Assembly (NCBI RefSeq): GCF_002902965.1
Contig: NZ_CP026106.1
Location: forward strand, 372,001 to 436,000
From: Paraburkholderia hospita
GTDB taxonomy: Bacteria; Pseudomonadota; Gammaproteobacteria; Burkholderiales; Burkholderiaceae
Length of the DNA stretch: 64,000 bases
Direction of reading: 5' to 3'
How positions within the stretch are numbered: position 1 is the first letter of the stretch; each line of letters begins with the position of its first letter. Shown piece by piece: positions 10,581 through 19,702 of this stretch. The translations under genes and the position numbers were made by a program. The notes beneath the pieces are model-generated. The model had not been told where the DNA came from, made no database searches, and saw nothing but the letters and a program-made list of their open reading frames with translations.

Positions 10581-11150
10581 CTAAAACAATCTCGGCGTAC
10601 CTACCCACACGACGACCGATTCCTTGCGGGCCGTGTTGGCCCAGCTATGCGGCACCGTCGACTCGTAATGCGCGCTGTCTCCGGCGCGCAGCACGAAGGT
10701 CTTGCCTTCCAGCGTCAACGACACTTGCCCTTCGATGACATAGATGAACTCTTCACCGGCATGTGTCGTGACTTCGGAACGCTTTTGCCCGGGTGGCATC
10801 CTCACAAGGATGGCTTCCAACTGACGGCCCCCCGACAGATTGGTCATCCGGGCAAACAGGTTCGCCGAGTCTGCGAAACCAAAAAACTTCAACTCGTTTG
10901 CGCGACACACCGAGCGCTCTTCGCTTGGTGTGTCGACGAAATACTGCACCTTCACTCCCAACGCATTCGCAATGCCTGCCAGCGACGTGATGGACGGCGA
11001 CGCGAGACCGCGCTCGACCTGCGACAGGAACGGCTTCGAAATGCCTGCTGCTGTCGCTGTTTCGTCAAGCGTACGCTTCAGCCTTTGCCTCAGCGCGCGG
11101 ATCTTGCTCCCCAGTGCAAGTGCCGTGTCTTTCTCAAGTGTCGTGACCAT
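10581..11150 (-). CDS. XRE family regulator with C-terminal cupin domain
   Basis: Transcription factor of 189 aa. The N-terminal helix-turn-helix is at about residues 15-70 (IRALRQRLKRTLDETATAAGISKPFLSQVERG). The C-terminal cupin barrel (about 110-185) includes THAGEEFIYVIEGQVSLTLEG and HSWANTARKESVVVWV, the usual small-ligand sensor. Proteins of this design (PuuR/SutR type) repress amine, amino-acid or peptide uptake genes. It lies directly upstream of oppA in the same direction, so it is the likely controller of the opp operon. Tandem operator-like 15-mers lie in its own upstream region. Confidence 0.88.
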   Translation of the reverse strand: MVTTLEKDTALALGSKIRALRQRLKRTLDETATAAGISKPFLSQVERGLASPSITSLAGIANALGVKVQYFVDTPSEERSVCRANELKFFGFADSANLFARMTNLSGGRQLEAILVRMPPGQKRSEVTTHAGEEFIYVIEGQVSLTLEGKTFVLRAGDSAHYESTVPHSWANTARKESVVVWVGTPRLF

Positions 11151-11170
11151 AACAAAACCAAATTAGTCCG

Positions 11171-11205
11171 TCAAAATTAGTTTGATATAAGCAAATTTTG
11201 TTTGA
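11171..11205. promoter_or_regulatory. candidate tandem operator of the XRE-cupin regulator
   Basis: Two related 15-mers lie exactly 20 bp apart, 21 bp upstream of the regulator start: TCAAAATTAGTTTGA (11171-11185, with perfect TCAAA/TTTGA arms) and GCAAATTTTGTTTGA (11191-11205). Two-turn spacing and position fit autoregulation. Inference only. Confidence 0.4.
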
Positions 11206-11900
11206 TGACGTGTTGCTCTTTCCCGCTCAGCCTTGCGCGACTTGATAACTCTTCCATGCCGTTCACGCAGATCCGATCTTTTCGAGAAAGTACTCTATGT
11301 TGCCAGATCGCAAAGTTCACTTATTGGATTTGCGTTAGAAGACCGGTAATGCATTGAGACGGATCGTGCACGGGCAGCGCGCATGTCAGTGAATTCCCGA
11401 AGCGACAAGTCGCGTTTCGATGCGCACAATCGCAACCTCGCGCGGGTTGGCCCAGCCGGGCTGATCCGCCTGCACTCCCGTTTGCAGCGATCCTGCGACG
11501 GCGTTTTGATCGGTACGTCCTGACCGGACTGCCACCGACGAATGAAGGTGAACATCCATGTCGATTTCTTTCGCAGTCTTTCCGCATCCATCCCGCATAT
11601 CCAGCACGCGTATTTCGATGCAACCGCCGAAGCGGTCCGCTCGCGCGATGCTTTATCATTGAGCCTTTCGTCACGCGCTGTTCGCGTTGACGGCCTCCCG
11701 CTGAAGTCCTGGTTGTTCCGTTTTCGACGCGGACCACGCTGTCCGTTGCTCGTATCGCACTGAACCGTCGCTCGATGCCGCTTTGCGCATCGGCCACGGC
11801 AAGTGATCGACGATCTCCAGTTTTTCCAGCTTCGCCACGTGGCATTGCGTCCGCTCGACGCATGCGCGCGCGGCTGCTATCGCGTAAATAAGAGGAAAGC
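11206..11900. other. gene-free stretch upstream of the POT transporter
   Basis: About 700 bp with only scattered ORFs whose translations are rich in Arg and Ser and match no family I know. It must hold the transporter promoter. No hairpin, repeat or RNA gene was recognised. Confidence 0.4.
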
Positions 11901-13409
11901 ATGAAATCACCCGTATCCCAGACCCGGTCGTTTTCGACGGTCTTTCTCATTGAGATGTGGGAACGCTTCGGCTACTACGGCATGGCGGCGCTGCTCGTGC
12001 TATTCATGATCGACCGGCTCGGCTTTGACGATAGCCGCGCGACGCTCACGTGGGGCGCGTTCGCGGCGCTCGTGTATGCGTCGCCGTCGATCGGCGGCTG
12101 GATTGGCGACAAGATTCTCGGCGCGCGTCGCTCGATGATTTTCGGCGCGCTGGTGCTGGCGGCTGGCTACCTGATGCTTGCGCTGCCGAACGACAGCCTC
12201 GAGTTCATGTATGCGTCGCTGGGCGTGATCGTGGTTGGCAATGGGCTGTTCAAGTCGAACGCCGCGAACCTCGTGCGGCGCATTTATGAAGGCGACGATG
12301 CGCGCATCGACAGCGCGTTCACGATTTACTACATGGCGGTGAACATCGGCTCGACGGTGTCGATGCTGGCGACGCCGTGGATCAAGGATCACTGGGGCTG
12401 GCACGCGGCGTTCGCCGTCTGTTGCGGCGGCATGTTGATCGCCGTGGTGAACTACTTCCTGATGTTCCGCACGCTGACGCACGTTGGTTCCGCGCCGGAT
12501 GCCGAACCGATCCGCTGGAAGCGCGTGCTGGCTGTTGCGATCGGCGGGATCGCGCTCGGCACGGCGACGACGTTCGTGTTGCAGCACAAGGCGATTGCCG
12601 TCGCATGCGTGTACACGGCGGGCGTCGCGATTCTGGCGATCTTCGCGTACATGTTGCTCAGCTGCGAGCGGTCGGAGCGCTCAGGCTTGCTGGCTGCGCT
12701 GATTCTGACGCTGCAGGTGATTCTGTTCTTCGTGTTCTATCAGCAGATGTCGACGTCGCTGACGTTGTTCGCGCTGCGCAATGTCGATCCGACGTTCTCG
12801 CTGTTCGGTGCGCATTTGTTTGCGTGGAGCGCCGCGCAGTTCCAGGCGCTGAATCCGATCTGGATCATGCTGCTGAGCCCGCTTCTTGCGATGCTGTATA
12901 CGAAGCTCGCGAAGAGCGGTAAGGACGTGCCGGTTGCGGCGAAGTATGCGTTTGGTTTTGCCGTGGTGGCGGCGGGATTTTTCGTTTACGCATGGAGCGG
13001 TAGTTTTGCCGTCAACGGGCGGGTGTCGTCGTGGTGGATGGTCGGGGGTTATGGTTTGTACTCGCTCGGCGAGTTGCTGGTGAGCGGGCTCGGGCTCGCG
13101 ATGATCGCGCGATATGTGCCGGCGCGGATGAGCGGTTTTATGATGGGCGCTTATTTTGTGGCGACGGGCGTGTCGCAGTATCTGGGTAGTGTTGTTGCGA
13201 ATCTGGCGAAGATGCCGGCTGGGGATCTCGATCCTTTGATCTCTTTGCCGCTGTATACGAAGCTCTTTGCTGAGCTTGGGTGGTTGGCTGCTGTTGGGGC
13301 TGTTGTTGCTATCTTGTTGCTGCCGCTGATGGGGCGCCTTTCGCGGGCGCATCAGCAGTGCGCTGAGCAAGCGCGCAGCGGTGAGGGCGTGGCGGCCTCG
13401 GTGCAGTAA
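11901..13409 (+). CDS. POT family proton-dependent di/tripeptide transporter
   Basis: MFS carrier of the PTR2/POT family, 502 aa, 12-14 membrane spans, importing di- and tripeptides with protons. The N-terminal family signature EMWERFGYYGM (ExxERFxYY, residues about 13-23) is intact. The second POT signature region (GNGLFKSNAANLV) and the FYQQMSTSLTLFA segment near residue 280 are also present. AGAGGAAAG precedes the ATG. Together with opp and OprD it makes 3-13 kb a peptide-uptake region. The final 20 residues are hydrophilic. Confidence 0.93.
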   Translation: MKSPVSQTRSFSTVFLIEMWERFGYYGMAALLVLFMIDRLGFDDSRATLTWGAFAALVYASPSIGGWIGDKILGARRSMIFGALVLAAGYLMLALPNDSLEFMYASLGVIVVGNGLFKSNAANLVRRIYEGDDARIDSAFTIYYMAVNIGSTVSMLATPWIKDHWGWHAAFAVCCGGMLIAVVNYFLMFRTLTHVGSAPDAEPIRWKRVLAVAIGGIALGTATTFVLQHKAIAVACVYTAGVAILAIFAYMLLSCERSERSGLLAALILTLQVILFFVFYQQMSTSLTLFALRNVDPTFSLFGAHLFAWSAAQFQALNPIWIMLLSPLLAMLYTKLAKSGKDVPVAAKYAFGFAVVAAGFFVYAWSGSFAVNGRVSSWWMVGGYGLYSLGELLVSGLGLAMIARYVPARMSGFMMGAYFVATGVSQYLGSVVANLAKMPAGDLDPLISLPLYTKLFAELGWLAAVGAVVAILLLPLMGRLSRAHQQCAEQARSGEGVAASVQ

Positions 13410-13883
13410 GGTTTTCTTTTGCCCCTGCGGGGCAGAGCGGTCTTCCAAGGCGTGCCTTTTTGGGTGCGCCTTTTTCTTTTGGTGTTGGTGTTGTGGGTTT
13501 GACTTTGCGCTGGTATCAGCGGGTGAGGCTTCGCGGCGCGGGTGGGTTCGTTTGCTCGTGTTTTTGCTGGCATCCGCGTTATGCCTTCGTGCTTCAAGCG
13601 TCGCCCCTGTGCGGGGCGGCACCTACTTTTCTTTGCCGCCGCAAAGAAAAGTAGGCAAAAGAAAGCGGCTCACACCGCCAGATATTCTTCCTGCCTGAGG
13701 GCCCCCAACTGGTCCCACACTTCACACGGCAATCACGTGACCCATGTTCGTTGCCAACGCTCTTGCGCTGCGCCTCACCCGCTTCATATGTCCGCGTTAC
13801 AGCACGCCGTGCCAGGTAGTCCGCCGCCGCCCAGGTGGCAAACTGTGTGTAGGCCGTAGCACCTCACACGCCTCACTCCGGAC

Positions 13884-15401
13884 CTCAGGATTACCCACAT
13901 TTTTACTGAGCATGCTATCCGCTTTGCCTGAAGAGCTGATACATCTTCGTAATTTCGTGCAGGACGAGAAATCCACGCCATATGACTGTCGGTCCTGGTG
14001 GGCGGTCATGCGTGCGATTCAGATAGCCGCCAAGCATGCCTATCCACACGATGGTTTGTTGCAGCGTTGGAACCTGCTCTGGCAGTTGCGTGGTTGCGTG
14101 GGTATGGCAATAGAGCGCCTGCCATTCAACTGGCTGGAGCAATACTTCGCAGCACAGCTGCGTGCCCGTTCGCGCAAGCAGCGTGGCATACAGGATGCGC
14201 CACGCGATGACGGCAAACAGAGCAGTCGCTCTCACAAACCGCTCGAGCGTGCCGAACTGGCGCGCCTCGATACGGCAGCCGCTTTTGAGCACACGGTGCC
14301 ACGTCTCAATGGTCCAGCGTCTGGCGTACCAGGCCAGCCGTTCGAGAACTTCTTCAAGCGAGCTCGTGGGCACCGAACTGAGCAGCATCCATTCAAGCGG
14401 TTCAACACCGTTCGGGGGATTATCCTCAATGGCGTGAATCGCAAAGACGTCGACCTCAGGCAGGCTGCGGCGGCTTGCGCGCGCTCTTGGAGATTGCAGT
14501 CGCACGCTCGCACAACGCAACGTCAGTCGCGCTATGCGCTGAGGAAGTTTGCTTCTGGTTGGTATCCGCAGTTCAGTGTTGCCAAGGGGCGTGGTGGCCA
14601 GAACAGTTTCCCAAAGGTAGCCTTGCGGATGACGCGCTACACGGTTGTGTGTTGCGCGGATCAACCAGTCCACTCCGGCGGGGCGTTCGGCGGAAAACAG
14701 TTCGTAAAGGTCGCTCTCGCGGTCTCCAACACAGACAAACCGCGTCTGTTCGCAACGTACCTTGAGTGCCGCGAGATGATCGATTCCTTCAAGCCATTTG
14801 ACGCTTTCCTTCTGTTCGATCGGGCGCGTGACTGCGGGGGCACTCTTGCCGAACACCGCTTCGGGGCGTACCCAGGTCTTCACGCCCAGCACGCCTAGCG
14901 GCAAGCCATCGGGCGTGACTGCCAGCAGGCTGTGCATCATGAAACCCTGCTCATTGTTGCCAGTGCCGCGCCCCAGCCCCTCCGTCGCAGGCAGATGCGA
15001 CAGGTTGAACTCCGTTGTGTCCTGAATCGCCAGCACGATCGGCACCTGTCTCATGCGATCAAGTGTTTGCGCAATATGGGGCGCGAGAATCCCGTTCGTG
15101 TCGACCTGCGTATTATCGAAGAAACGGTAGGCAGCCTTCAGTTCGGCCGGCTTGAGCGATTGAGGAAATGAACCTTGCGGACTGCACGCGAGTCGGCGAG
15201 CCAGCGCAACAAGACGCTGCGCCAGGCGCGCATCACCCAGATCAGCCTCGCCAAATTCGGCACTTGCCCAGTCATCTGTCTCGTTCTCGTCGACCAATCC
15301 CGACTACCGTTGCGAACAGAATGGGCCAAAGTTAACATCGACGCCGACTGTTTACAAGCGATCATTCACCACTCTCCTTGCAAGATGTGGGTAATCCTGA
15401 G
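13884..15401 (-). mobile_element. Tn5-like IS4-family insertion sequence, copy 1
   Basis: Element of 1518 bp with perfect 17-bp terminal inverted repeats CTCAGGATTACCCACAT. It is flanked by a 9-bp target duplication ACTCCGGAC (13875-13883 and 15402-15410). An apparently identical copy of the same length lies inverted at 39121-40638. Nine-bp duplications fit the IS50 subgroup of IS4. Confidence 0.95.
13915..15297 (-). CDS. IS4 family (IS50 group) transposase
   Basis: DDE transposase of 460 aa resembling Tn5 Tnp. It has an N-terminal DNA-binding part (WASAEFGEADLGDARLAQRL), catalytic Asp near residue 93 (IQDTTEF), second Asp near 192 (VGDRESDLYEL) and a YREK-type motif (YARRWTIETWHRVLKSG) carrying the Glu. 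The frame opens at a TTG codon; no in-frame ATG lies near the N-terminus. The ORF appears full length, and its translation matches that of the second copy, so both elements may be active. Confidence 0.93.
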   Translation of the reverse strand: MVDENETDDWASAEFGEADLGDARLAQRLVALARRLACSPQGSFPQSLKPAELKAAYRFFDNTQVDTNGILAPHIAQTLDRMRQVPIVLAIQDTTEFNLSHLPATEGLGRGTGNNEQGFMMHSLLAVTPDGLPLGVLGVKTWVRPEAVFGKSAPAVTRPIEQKESVKWLEGIDHLAALKVRCEQTRFVCVGDRESDLYELFSAERPAGVDWLIRATHNRVARHPQGYLWETVLATTPLGNTELRIPTRSKLPQRIARLTLRCASVRLQSPRARASRRSLPEVDVFAIHAIEDNPPNGVEPLEWMLLSSVPTSSLEEVLERLAWYARRWTIETWHRVLKSGCRIEARQFGTLERFVRATALFAVIAWRILYATLLARTGTQLCCEVLLQPVEWQALYCHTHATTQLPEQVPTLQQTIVWIGMLGGYLNRTHDRPPGPTVIWRGFLVLHEITKMYQLFRQSG

Positions 15402-15762
15402 ACTCCGGACCGATAGCGCACGCGTTCCACCATGTACGAGCGCCAAGCTATACGACACGACAACCTACACACAGTTTGCCACCTGGGCGGCGCAAACCAT
15501 TCGCTGCCGCTAGCTCTTGTTCGGGTGTTTGAAGTGGGTGAGACGATCATTCGAAGCGTTGGCAACGAACGCGAACAGAAATGCTGCCGTGTGAAGCGTA
15601 AGACCCTTTGGGGGCCCTCAGGCAGGAAGAAATGTTGGCGGTGTTAGCCGCTTTCTTTTGCCTACTTTTCTTTGCGGCGGCAAAGAAAAGTAGGTGCCGC
15701 CCCGCACAGGGGCGACGCTTGAAGCACGAAGGCAATACGCGGATGCCGGCGAAAACACGAGC

Positions 15763-15804
15763 AAACCAAAACCAAGACCAAAACCAAAACCAAAACCAAG
15801 ACCA
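15763..15804. repeat. hexanucleotide tandem repeat (AAACCA/AGACCA)
   Basis: Seven head-to-tail 6-bp units, mostly AAACCA with two AGACCA, at the outer edge of the right arm of repeat copy B and about 180 bp before the MocR gene. The left side of copy B has a matching GT-rich stretch. It may vary in unit number by slippage. Confidence 0.75.
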
Positions 15805-15986
15805 ACACCCGCGCCGCGAAGCCTCAACCGCGGATACCCGCGCAAGGTCAAAAAAACCAAACCGCTTGCGCAGCAAACACCTCAACTGCGAACGCACAAA
15901 CAAACCCACCGAACCGCGACGCGCACGCTAAGCTAACAACAACCAGAAGCGCCGCAGGCAAAAACCAAACCAGAACCAAAACTGAA

Positions 15987-17456
15987 ATGGAAATCCACCT
16001 ATCCGTAGAGGGCCGCCACGACCTGGCGGGGCAAATCTACCGACAACTGCGCGCAGGAATAATCGAAGGCCGCCTGGCAGGCGGCACCCAACTGCCTTCG
16101 ACCCGCGATCTCGCGACGCAACTCGGCGTCTCCCGCAAAACGACCCTCGACGTCTTCGAGCGCCTGCTCGCCGAGGGCTTCCTGCATGCGCGCCCCGGCT
16201 CGGGCACCTTCGTCGCCGGAGGTTTGCAGCGGCTGCCCGCCGAAAAGCCAGCACACGCGCGTGCCGCCCACGACGCGAAAACAGCCCCCAGCTCCAGCGC
16301 CCGCGCTCAACCGGTATGGCACACCGTCCCCGAGGTACTCAGCCCGCAAACGACGCCCGGCACACCGTACGACTTCATCGGCGGCATTACCGACAAGTCC
16401 CATTTCCCTTTCGACGTCTGGCGCCGCTGCGTGAACCACGCGCTTCGCGTGCAGTCGCGCGGACGCGGCACGTATCGCGATGCCGCCGGCGAACAGGAAT
16501 TGCGGCTCGCGATCTCGCGCTATCTCGCGTTTAATCGCGCCGTCGCGAGCAACTGGGAGGACGTCATCGTGACGCAGGGCGCGCAGCATGCCCTCGACCT
16601 CATCGCGCGCGTGACGTTGCGTCCCGGCGACGTCGCCGCTATTGAAGACCCCGGCTATCCTCCCGCGCGCGCGTGCCTCACGGCCGTGGGCGCGAAGGTC
16701 GTAGCCGTGCCCGTCGATGCCGAAGGCCTGGTCGTGAGCAAGCTGCCGAAGCACGCGCGGCTCGTCTATGTGACGCCGTCGCATCAGTTTCCGCTCGGCA
16801 TGCCGATGAGTCTCGCGCGGCGCGTCGAGCTGCTCGAATGGGCGCAACAGCGCGACGCCGTCATCATCGAAGACGACTACGACTGCGAATACCGCTTCGA
16901 AGGACGGCCGATGGAGCCGCTGAAGAGCCTCGACCGCACGGGCCTCGTCGCGTACGTGGGAACGTTTTCGAAGACGATCTTCCCCGAGCTGCGCGTCGGT
17001 TACATGGTGCCGCCCGCGTCGCTATTCGACACGCTGTGCAAGGCGCGGCAGATTGGCGACTGGCATGGTTGCTCGCTGACGCAGACCGCGCTTTCCAGTT
17101 TCATGCTGAACGGTGACTTCGCCAAGCACCTGAAGCGGATGCACAAGCTTTACGCAGCGCGCCGCGCAAGCCTGCTTGCGCATCTGCAGGGCGACCTCGC
17201 TCGCTGGTTCGAGCCTATCGTGCCGACGGCGGGTATCCATATGGCTGCGTTGCTGAAGGCGCCGCTCACAGAGGCGGCCGTGATCGAAGCGGCCCGCGAC
17301 GAATCGATCGCACTGCATGGGCTCGCGCCTTTCTATGTGCGCGCAACGCCGCAGCCAGGGCTTGTATTTGGCTATGGCGGCATCGAGGCCGAACAGATCG
17401 ACACCGCGCTTGCGACGCTCGCGAAGCTGCTGCCACGTGTCGAATCAAGGACTTGA
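15987..17456 (+). CDS. MocR/PdxR-type GntR regulator with aminotransferase domain
   Basis: Transcription factor of 489 aa. The N-terminal GntR winged helix is at about residues 10-78 (QLPSTRDLATQLGVSRKTTLDVFERL). It is fused to a fold-type-I aminotransferase domain (about 125-480) that binds PLP: IEDDYDCEYRF and the Schiff-base Lys in TFSKTIFPELRVGY. Such proteins sense PLP or an amino-compound ligand. No adjacent biosynthetic gene reveals the target. The start lacks a clear Shine-Dalgarno site; its leader is A/C-rich sequence continuous with the hexamer repeat. Confidence 0.9.
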   Translation: MEIHLSVEGRHDLAGQIYRQLRAGIIEGRLAGGTQLPSTRDLATQLGVSRKTTLDVFERLLAEGFLHARPGSGTFVAGGLQRLPAEKPAHARAAHDAKTAPSSSARAQPVWHTVPEVLSPQTTPGTPYDFIGGITDKSHFPFDVWRRCVNHALRVQSRGRGTYRDAAGEQELRLAISRYLAFNRAVASNWEDVIVTQGAQHALDLIARVTLRPGDVAAIEDPGYPPARACLTAVGAKVVAVPVDAEGLVVSKLPKHARLVYVTPSHQFPLGMPMSLARRVELLEWAQQRDAVIIEDDYDCEYRFEGRPMEPLKSLDRTGLVAYVGTFSKTIFPELRVGYMVPPASLFDTLCKARQIGDWHGCSLTQTALSSFMLNGDFAKHLKRMHKLYAARRASLLAHLQGDLARWFEPIVPTAGIHMAALLKAPLTEAAVIEAARDESIALHGLAPFYVRATPQPGLVFGYGGIEAEQIDTALATLAKLLPRVESRT

Positions 17457-17796
17457 GCGTGCTTTTGAGGGGTCGTGCATACCGTCCTGTCAGGCGTCCC
17501 TGACGCTTGCGCGCGTAACGGACGTTCAATTTCGTCGTTGAGACTGGGGTCTTCCTGCGAGGCGCTGGGTTTGACGATTCGTGCTGGACAGGTGCGGCGA
17601 AATCGCCAGGCGATCGCGTTTACCCCTTAAAAACAGGCTCGAAATGCGCGACGTAGTCAGCGCCACGCAACAAACCGTAACCGTTATACACAAAAGATTC
17701 GCGCAGAAAGCAAAAGCGCTTGTAGAATCCGGCGTTGAAGCGTGTGCATATCGCGTGCGCTTCTCGCAATCAATGACCCTTAGAGGTAGGAGAAAT
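17457..17796 (+). promoter_or_regulatory. leader region of the HU-like gene
   Basis: A 340-bp gap. A small hairpin GTCAGG/CCTGAC (17489-17504) follows the MocR stop. The in-frame extension upstream of the HU ATG reads as an unlikely N-terminus, so this is non-coding leader and promoter. No further element fixed. Confidence 0.4.
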
Positions 17797-18246
17797 ATGG
17801 CGACTTCCGCAAAAAAGGTAGCCAAGAAGGCTGCTACGGTACCGACGAAGAAGGTTGCTGCAAAGAAAGCTGCTGCTCCCGCAAAGAAAGTCACGGCTAA
17901 GAAGGTCGCCGTGAAGGCGTCCGGCGTTCCCTCGCCGATCAAGGACACCTTCACGAAGGCCTCGCTGGCTGCACACGTTGCGGAGCGTGCGGGCGTCGAG
18001 CCGAAGTCGGCAAAGGCAATTCTGGCTGCACTCGAAGACACGATCCTCGGTTCGGTCCACAAGAAGGGCGCTGGCGAATTCACGCTGTCGGGTCTTCTGA
18101 AGATCGTCGTTCAGACTGTTCCGGCGAAGAAGAAGCGCTTCGGCAAGGACCCGTTCACGGGTCAGGATCGCTGGTTCCCGGCGAAGCCGGCAAGCGTGCG
18201 GGTCAAGGCACGTGCGTTGAAGAAGCTGAAGGACGCAGCAGCGTAA
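17797..18246 (+). CDS. HU-family DNA-binding protein with lysine/alanine-rich N-terminal tail
   Basis: Nucleoid protein of 149 aa. Residues 1-42 are a low-complexity tail of AKK/PAKK repeats like histone H1 or the eukaryotic linker tail. Residues about 50-140 are a bacterial HU/IHF domain (ASLAAHVAERAGVEPKSAKAILAALED, then GEFTLSGLLKIVV and the DNA-binding arm region KKKRFGKDPFTGQ). GTAGGAG precedes the ATG at 17797. It is abundant-protein-like and single-gene, with its own terminator. Tails of this kind add non-specific DNA binding and are usual in Burkholderiales; the function is inferred. Confidence 0.9.
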   Translation: MATSAKKVAKKAATVPTKKVAAKKAAAPAKKVTAKKVAVKASGVPSPIKDTFTKASLAAHVAERAGVEPKSAKAILAALEDTILGSVHKKGAGEFTLSGLLKIVVQTVPAKKKRFGKDPFTGQDRWFPAKPASVRVKARALKKLKDAAA

Positions 18247-18303
18247 AAGTTGAGGCACCTCGATGGCGGCGCGAGCCGCTGTCGTTGGGTTGCTTTATCG
18301 CGG

Positions 18304-18337
18304 TCCCCGCATGCGGAAGTGTGTGGGGATTTTTTTT
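18304..18337 (+). terminator. intrinsic terminator of the HU-like gene
   Basis: Stem arms TCCCCGCA (18304-18311) and TGTGGGGA (18322-18329) pair with one G-U, and a run of eight T follows. The T run touches the outer end of composite repeat C. Confidence 0.8.
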
Positions 18338-18578
18338 GTCTGCGACGCTGTGGGTGGGGTTGCTTTTGTGTTCGCAACTGCGTTTGCTCCTTTCCGGCGC
18401 GGGCGGTTTTGTTTGGTGTTTTGGCCTTTGCGCTGGCATCCGCGGTTTGACTTCGTGGTGCGGACGGGTTGGTTTGCTTGTGTTTTTGCTGGCATCCGCG
18501 TGATGGTGTTTGCCGTTCAAGCGTCGCCCCTGTGCGGGGCGGCACCTACTTTTCTTTGCCGCCGCAAAGAAAAGTAGG

Positions 18579-19702
18579 GGCGGTTTCAAGGATCAAGTGC
18601 AACACTTCATTTAGGATGTGTTGCATGGGACAAAAATACGAACACCTTGGTGCCGAGGAGCGCGGTGCTATCTTTGCAATGAAGCAGGAGAACAAGAGTA
18701 CGCGGGAGATTGCACGTGTGTTACGGCGTTCGCCAGCCACGATCAGCCGTGAACTCAGGCGCAATGGCTGGAAGCCGGATCATGAGCGAGGTCCAATGGG
18801 ACGTCCCGCTATCGCTGGCGGCTACAATGCCGCGAACGCGGGCCGCCGGGCGGCAAGGCTGCGGCGCAAGCCGCGCTGTGAGCGCAAGCTGCATCCTGAC
18901 GGACCATTGTGGGCCGAGGTACGTCAATACCTGGAAGGCGGCCTCTCGCCTGAGCAGGTGTGCGCCCAACTCGAACGTGTGCATCCCGAAGAACCTGCCT
19001 TGAACGTCTCGCACGAAACGATCTACCACGCCATCTATGCCGCGCCGCGTGGCGCATTGCGGCGTGAACTGGTTGCCCTGCTCAGGCAGGGGCGTAGCAC
19101 GCGCAAGCCGCGCACACGCGGGCAGGACCGCCGTGGGAAGCTCGTCGACATGGTGAGCATTCATGTGCGCCCGCCCGAGGCCAACGACCGGTTGATTCCG
19201 GGCCACTGGGAAGGCGATCTGATCAAGGGTGCGGGCAACCGTTCGGCCGTGGGGACCCTGATTGATCGCAGCACCCTGTTCGTGATGCTGGTGAAGATTG
19301 ATGGCAGCACCGCCGAGGCGGCGCTTGATGCCTACAGTGCGGCGTTCGCGCCGCTGCCGGCAGAACTGCGCCAGACCCTGACGTACGACCAGGGCAAGGA
19401 AATGGCAGAACATAAAAAGCTTGCCGAGGCCACCGGTATCCGTATCTACTTCTGCGATCCGCACAGCCCCTGGCAACGCGGTATCTGCGAGAACACCAAT
19501 GGTCTGCTGCGCCAGTACCTGCCCAAAGGCACAGACCTCTCCGTGTTCTCGCAGCGCCAGCTCGACCTGATCGCGATGCGCATGAACATCCGTCCGCGCA
19601 AGACGCTCGGCTGGAAGACCCCTGCAGAAGCTTTTATGGAAAAATGCGCGGAACAGGATATTGCGATCAACCCCGCTGTTGCACTTAGCCTTTGAAACCG
19701 CC
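18579..19702 (+). mobile_element. IS30-family insertion sequence
   Basis: Element of 1124 bp. Terminal inverted repeats start GGCGGTTTCAA and remain about 22/26 identical over 26 bp. A 3-bp target duplication AGG lies at 18576-18578 and 19703-19705. Removing it restores the uninterrupted repeat junction GTAGGCAAAAG seen in copies A and B. It inserted exactly at the foot of the CCTACTTTTCTTTGC palindrome, fitting the known preference of IS30-type elements for palindromic targets. Confidence 0.95.
18625..19695 (+). CDS. IS30 family transposase
   Basis: Intact transposase of 356 aa. N-terminal helix-turn-helix (KSTREIARVLRRSPATISRELRR, residues about 24-47). DDE core: Asp in GHWEGDLIKG, Asp in TYDQGKEM, Glu in RGICENTNGLLR. 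The C-terminal NIRPRKTLGWKTPAEAF is typical of the family. The ATG at 18625 (MGQKYEHL) is inside the element; the longer ORF reads in from the flanking repeat. Confidence 0.93.
   Translation: MGQKYEHLGAEERGAIFAMKQENKSTREIARVLRRSPATISRELRRNGWKPDHERGPMGRPAIAGGYNAANAGRRAARLRRKPRCERKLHPDGPLWAEVRQYLEGGLSPEQVCAQLERVHPEEPALNVSHETIYHAIYAAPRGALRRELVALLRQGRSTRKPRTRGQDRRGKLVDMVSIHVRPPEANDRLIPGHWEGDLIKGAGNRSAVGTLIDRSTLFVMLVKIDGSTAEAALDAYSAAFAPLPAELRQTLTYDQGKEMAEHKKLAEATGIRIYFCDPHSPWQRGICENTNGLLRQYLPKGTDLSVFSQRQLDLIAMRMNIRPRKTLGWKTPAEAFMEKCAEQDIAINPAVALSL

Larger units (their letters stand above)
13566..15750. repeat. composite inverted repeat, copy B, split by an IS4-family element
   Basis: Same repeat family as copy A. 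The left arm has the CGCCCC...GGGGCG hairpin and CCTACTTTTCTTTGC palindrome (about 13605-13657) and the inner arm at 13826-13853. The right arm has the inner segment at 15464-15491 and the palindrome at about 15661-15694. The IS4 element (13884-15401) sits in the central loop between the inner arms, so without it the copy would be about 660 bp. It lies between POT and the MocR gene, which point the same way. Confidence 0.88.

Noticed and set aside
15763..15804. A CRISPR-like array
   Set aside because: Units are 6 bp without spacers, and no cas gene is present. No CRISPR array was seen anywhere in the window.
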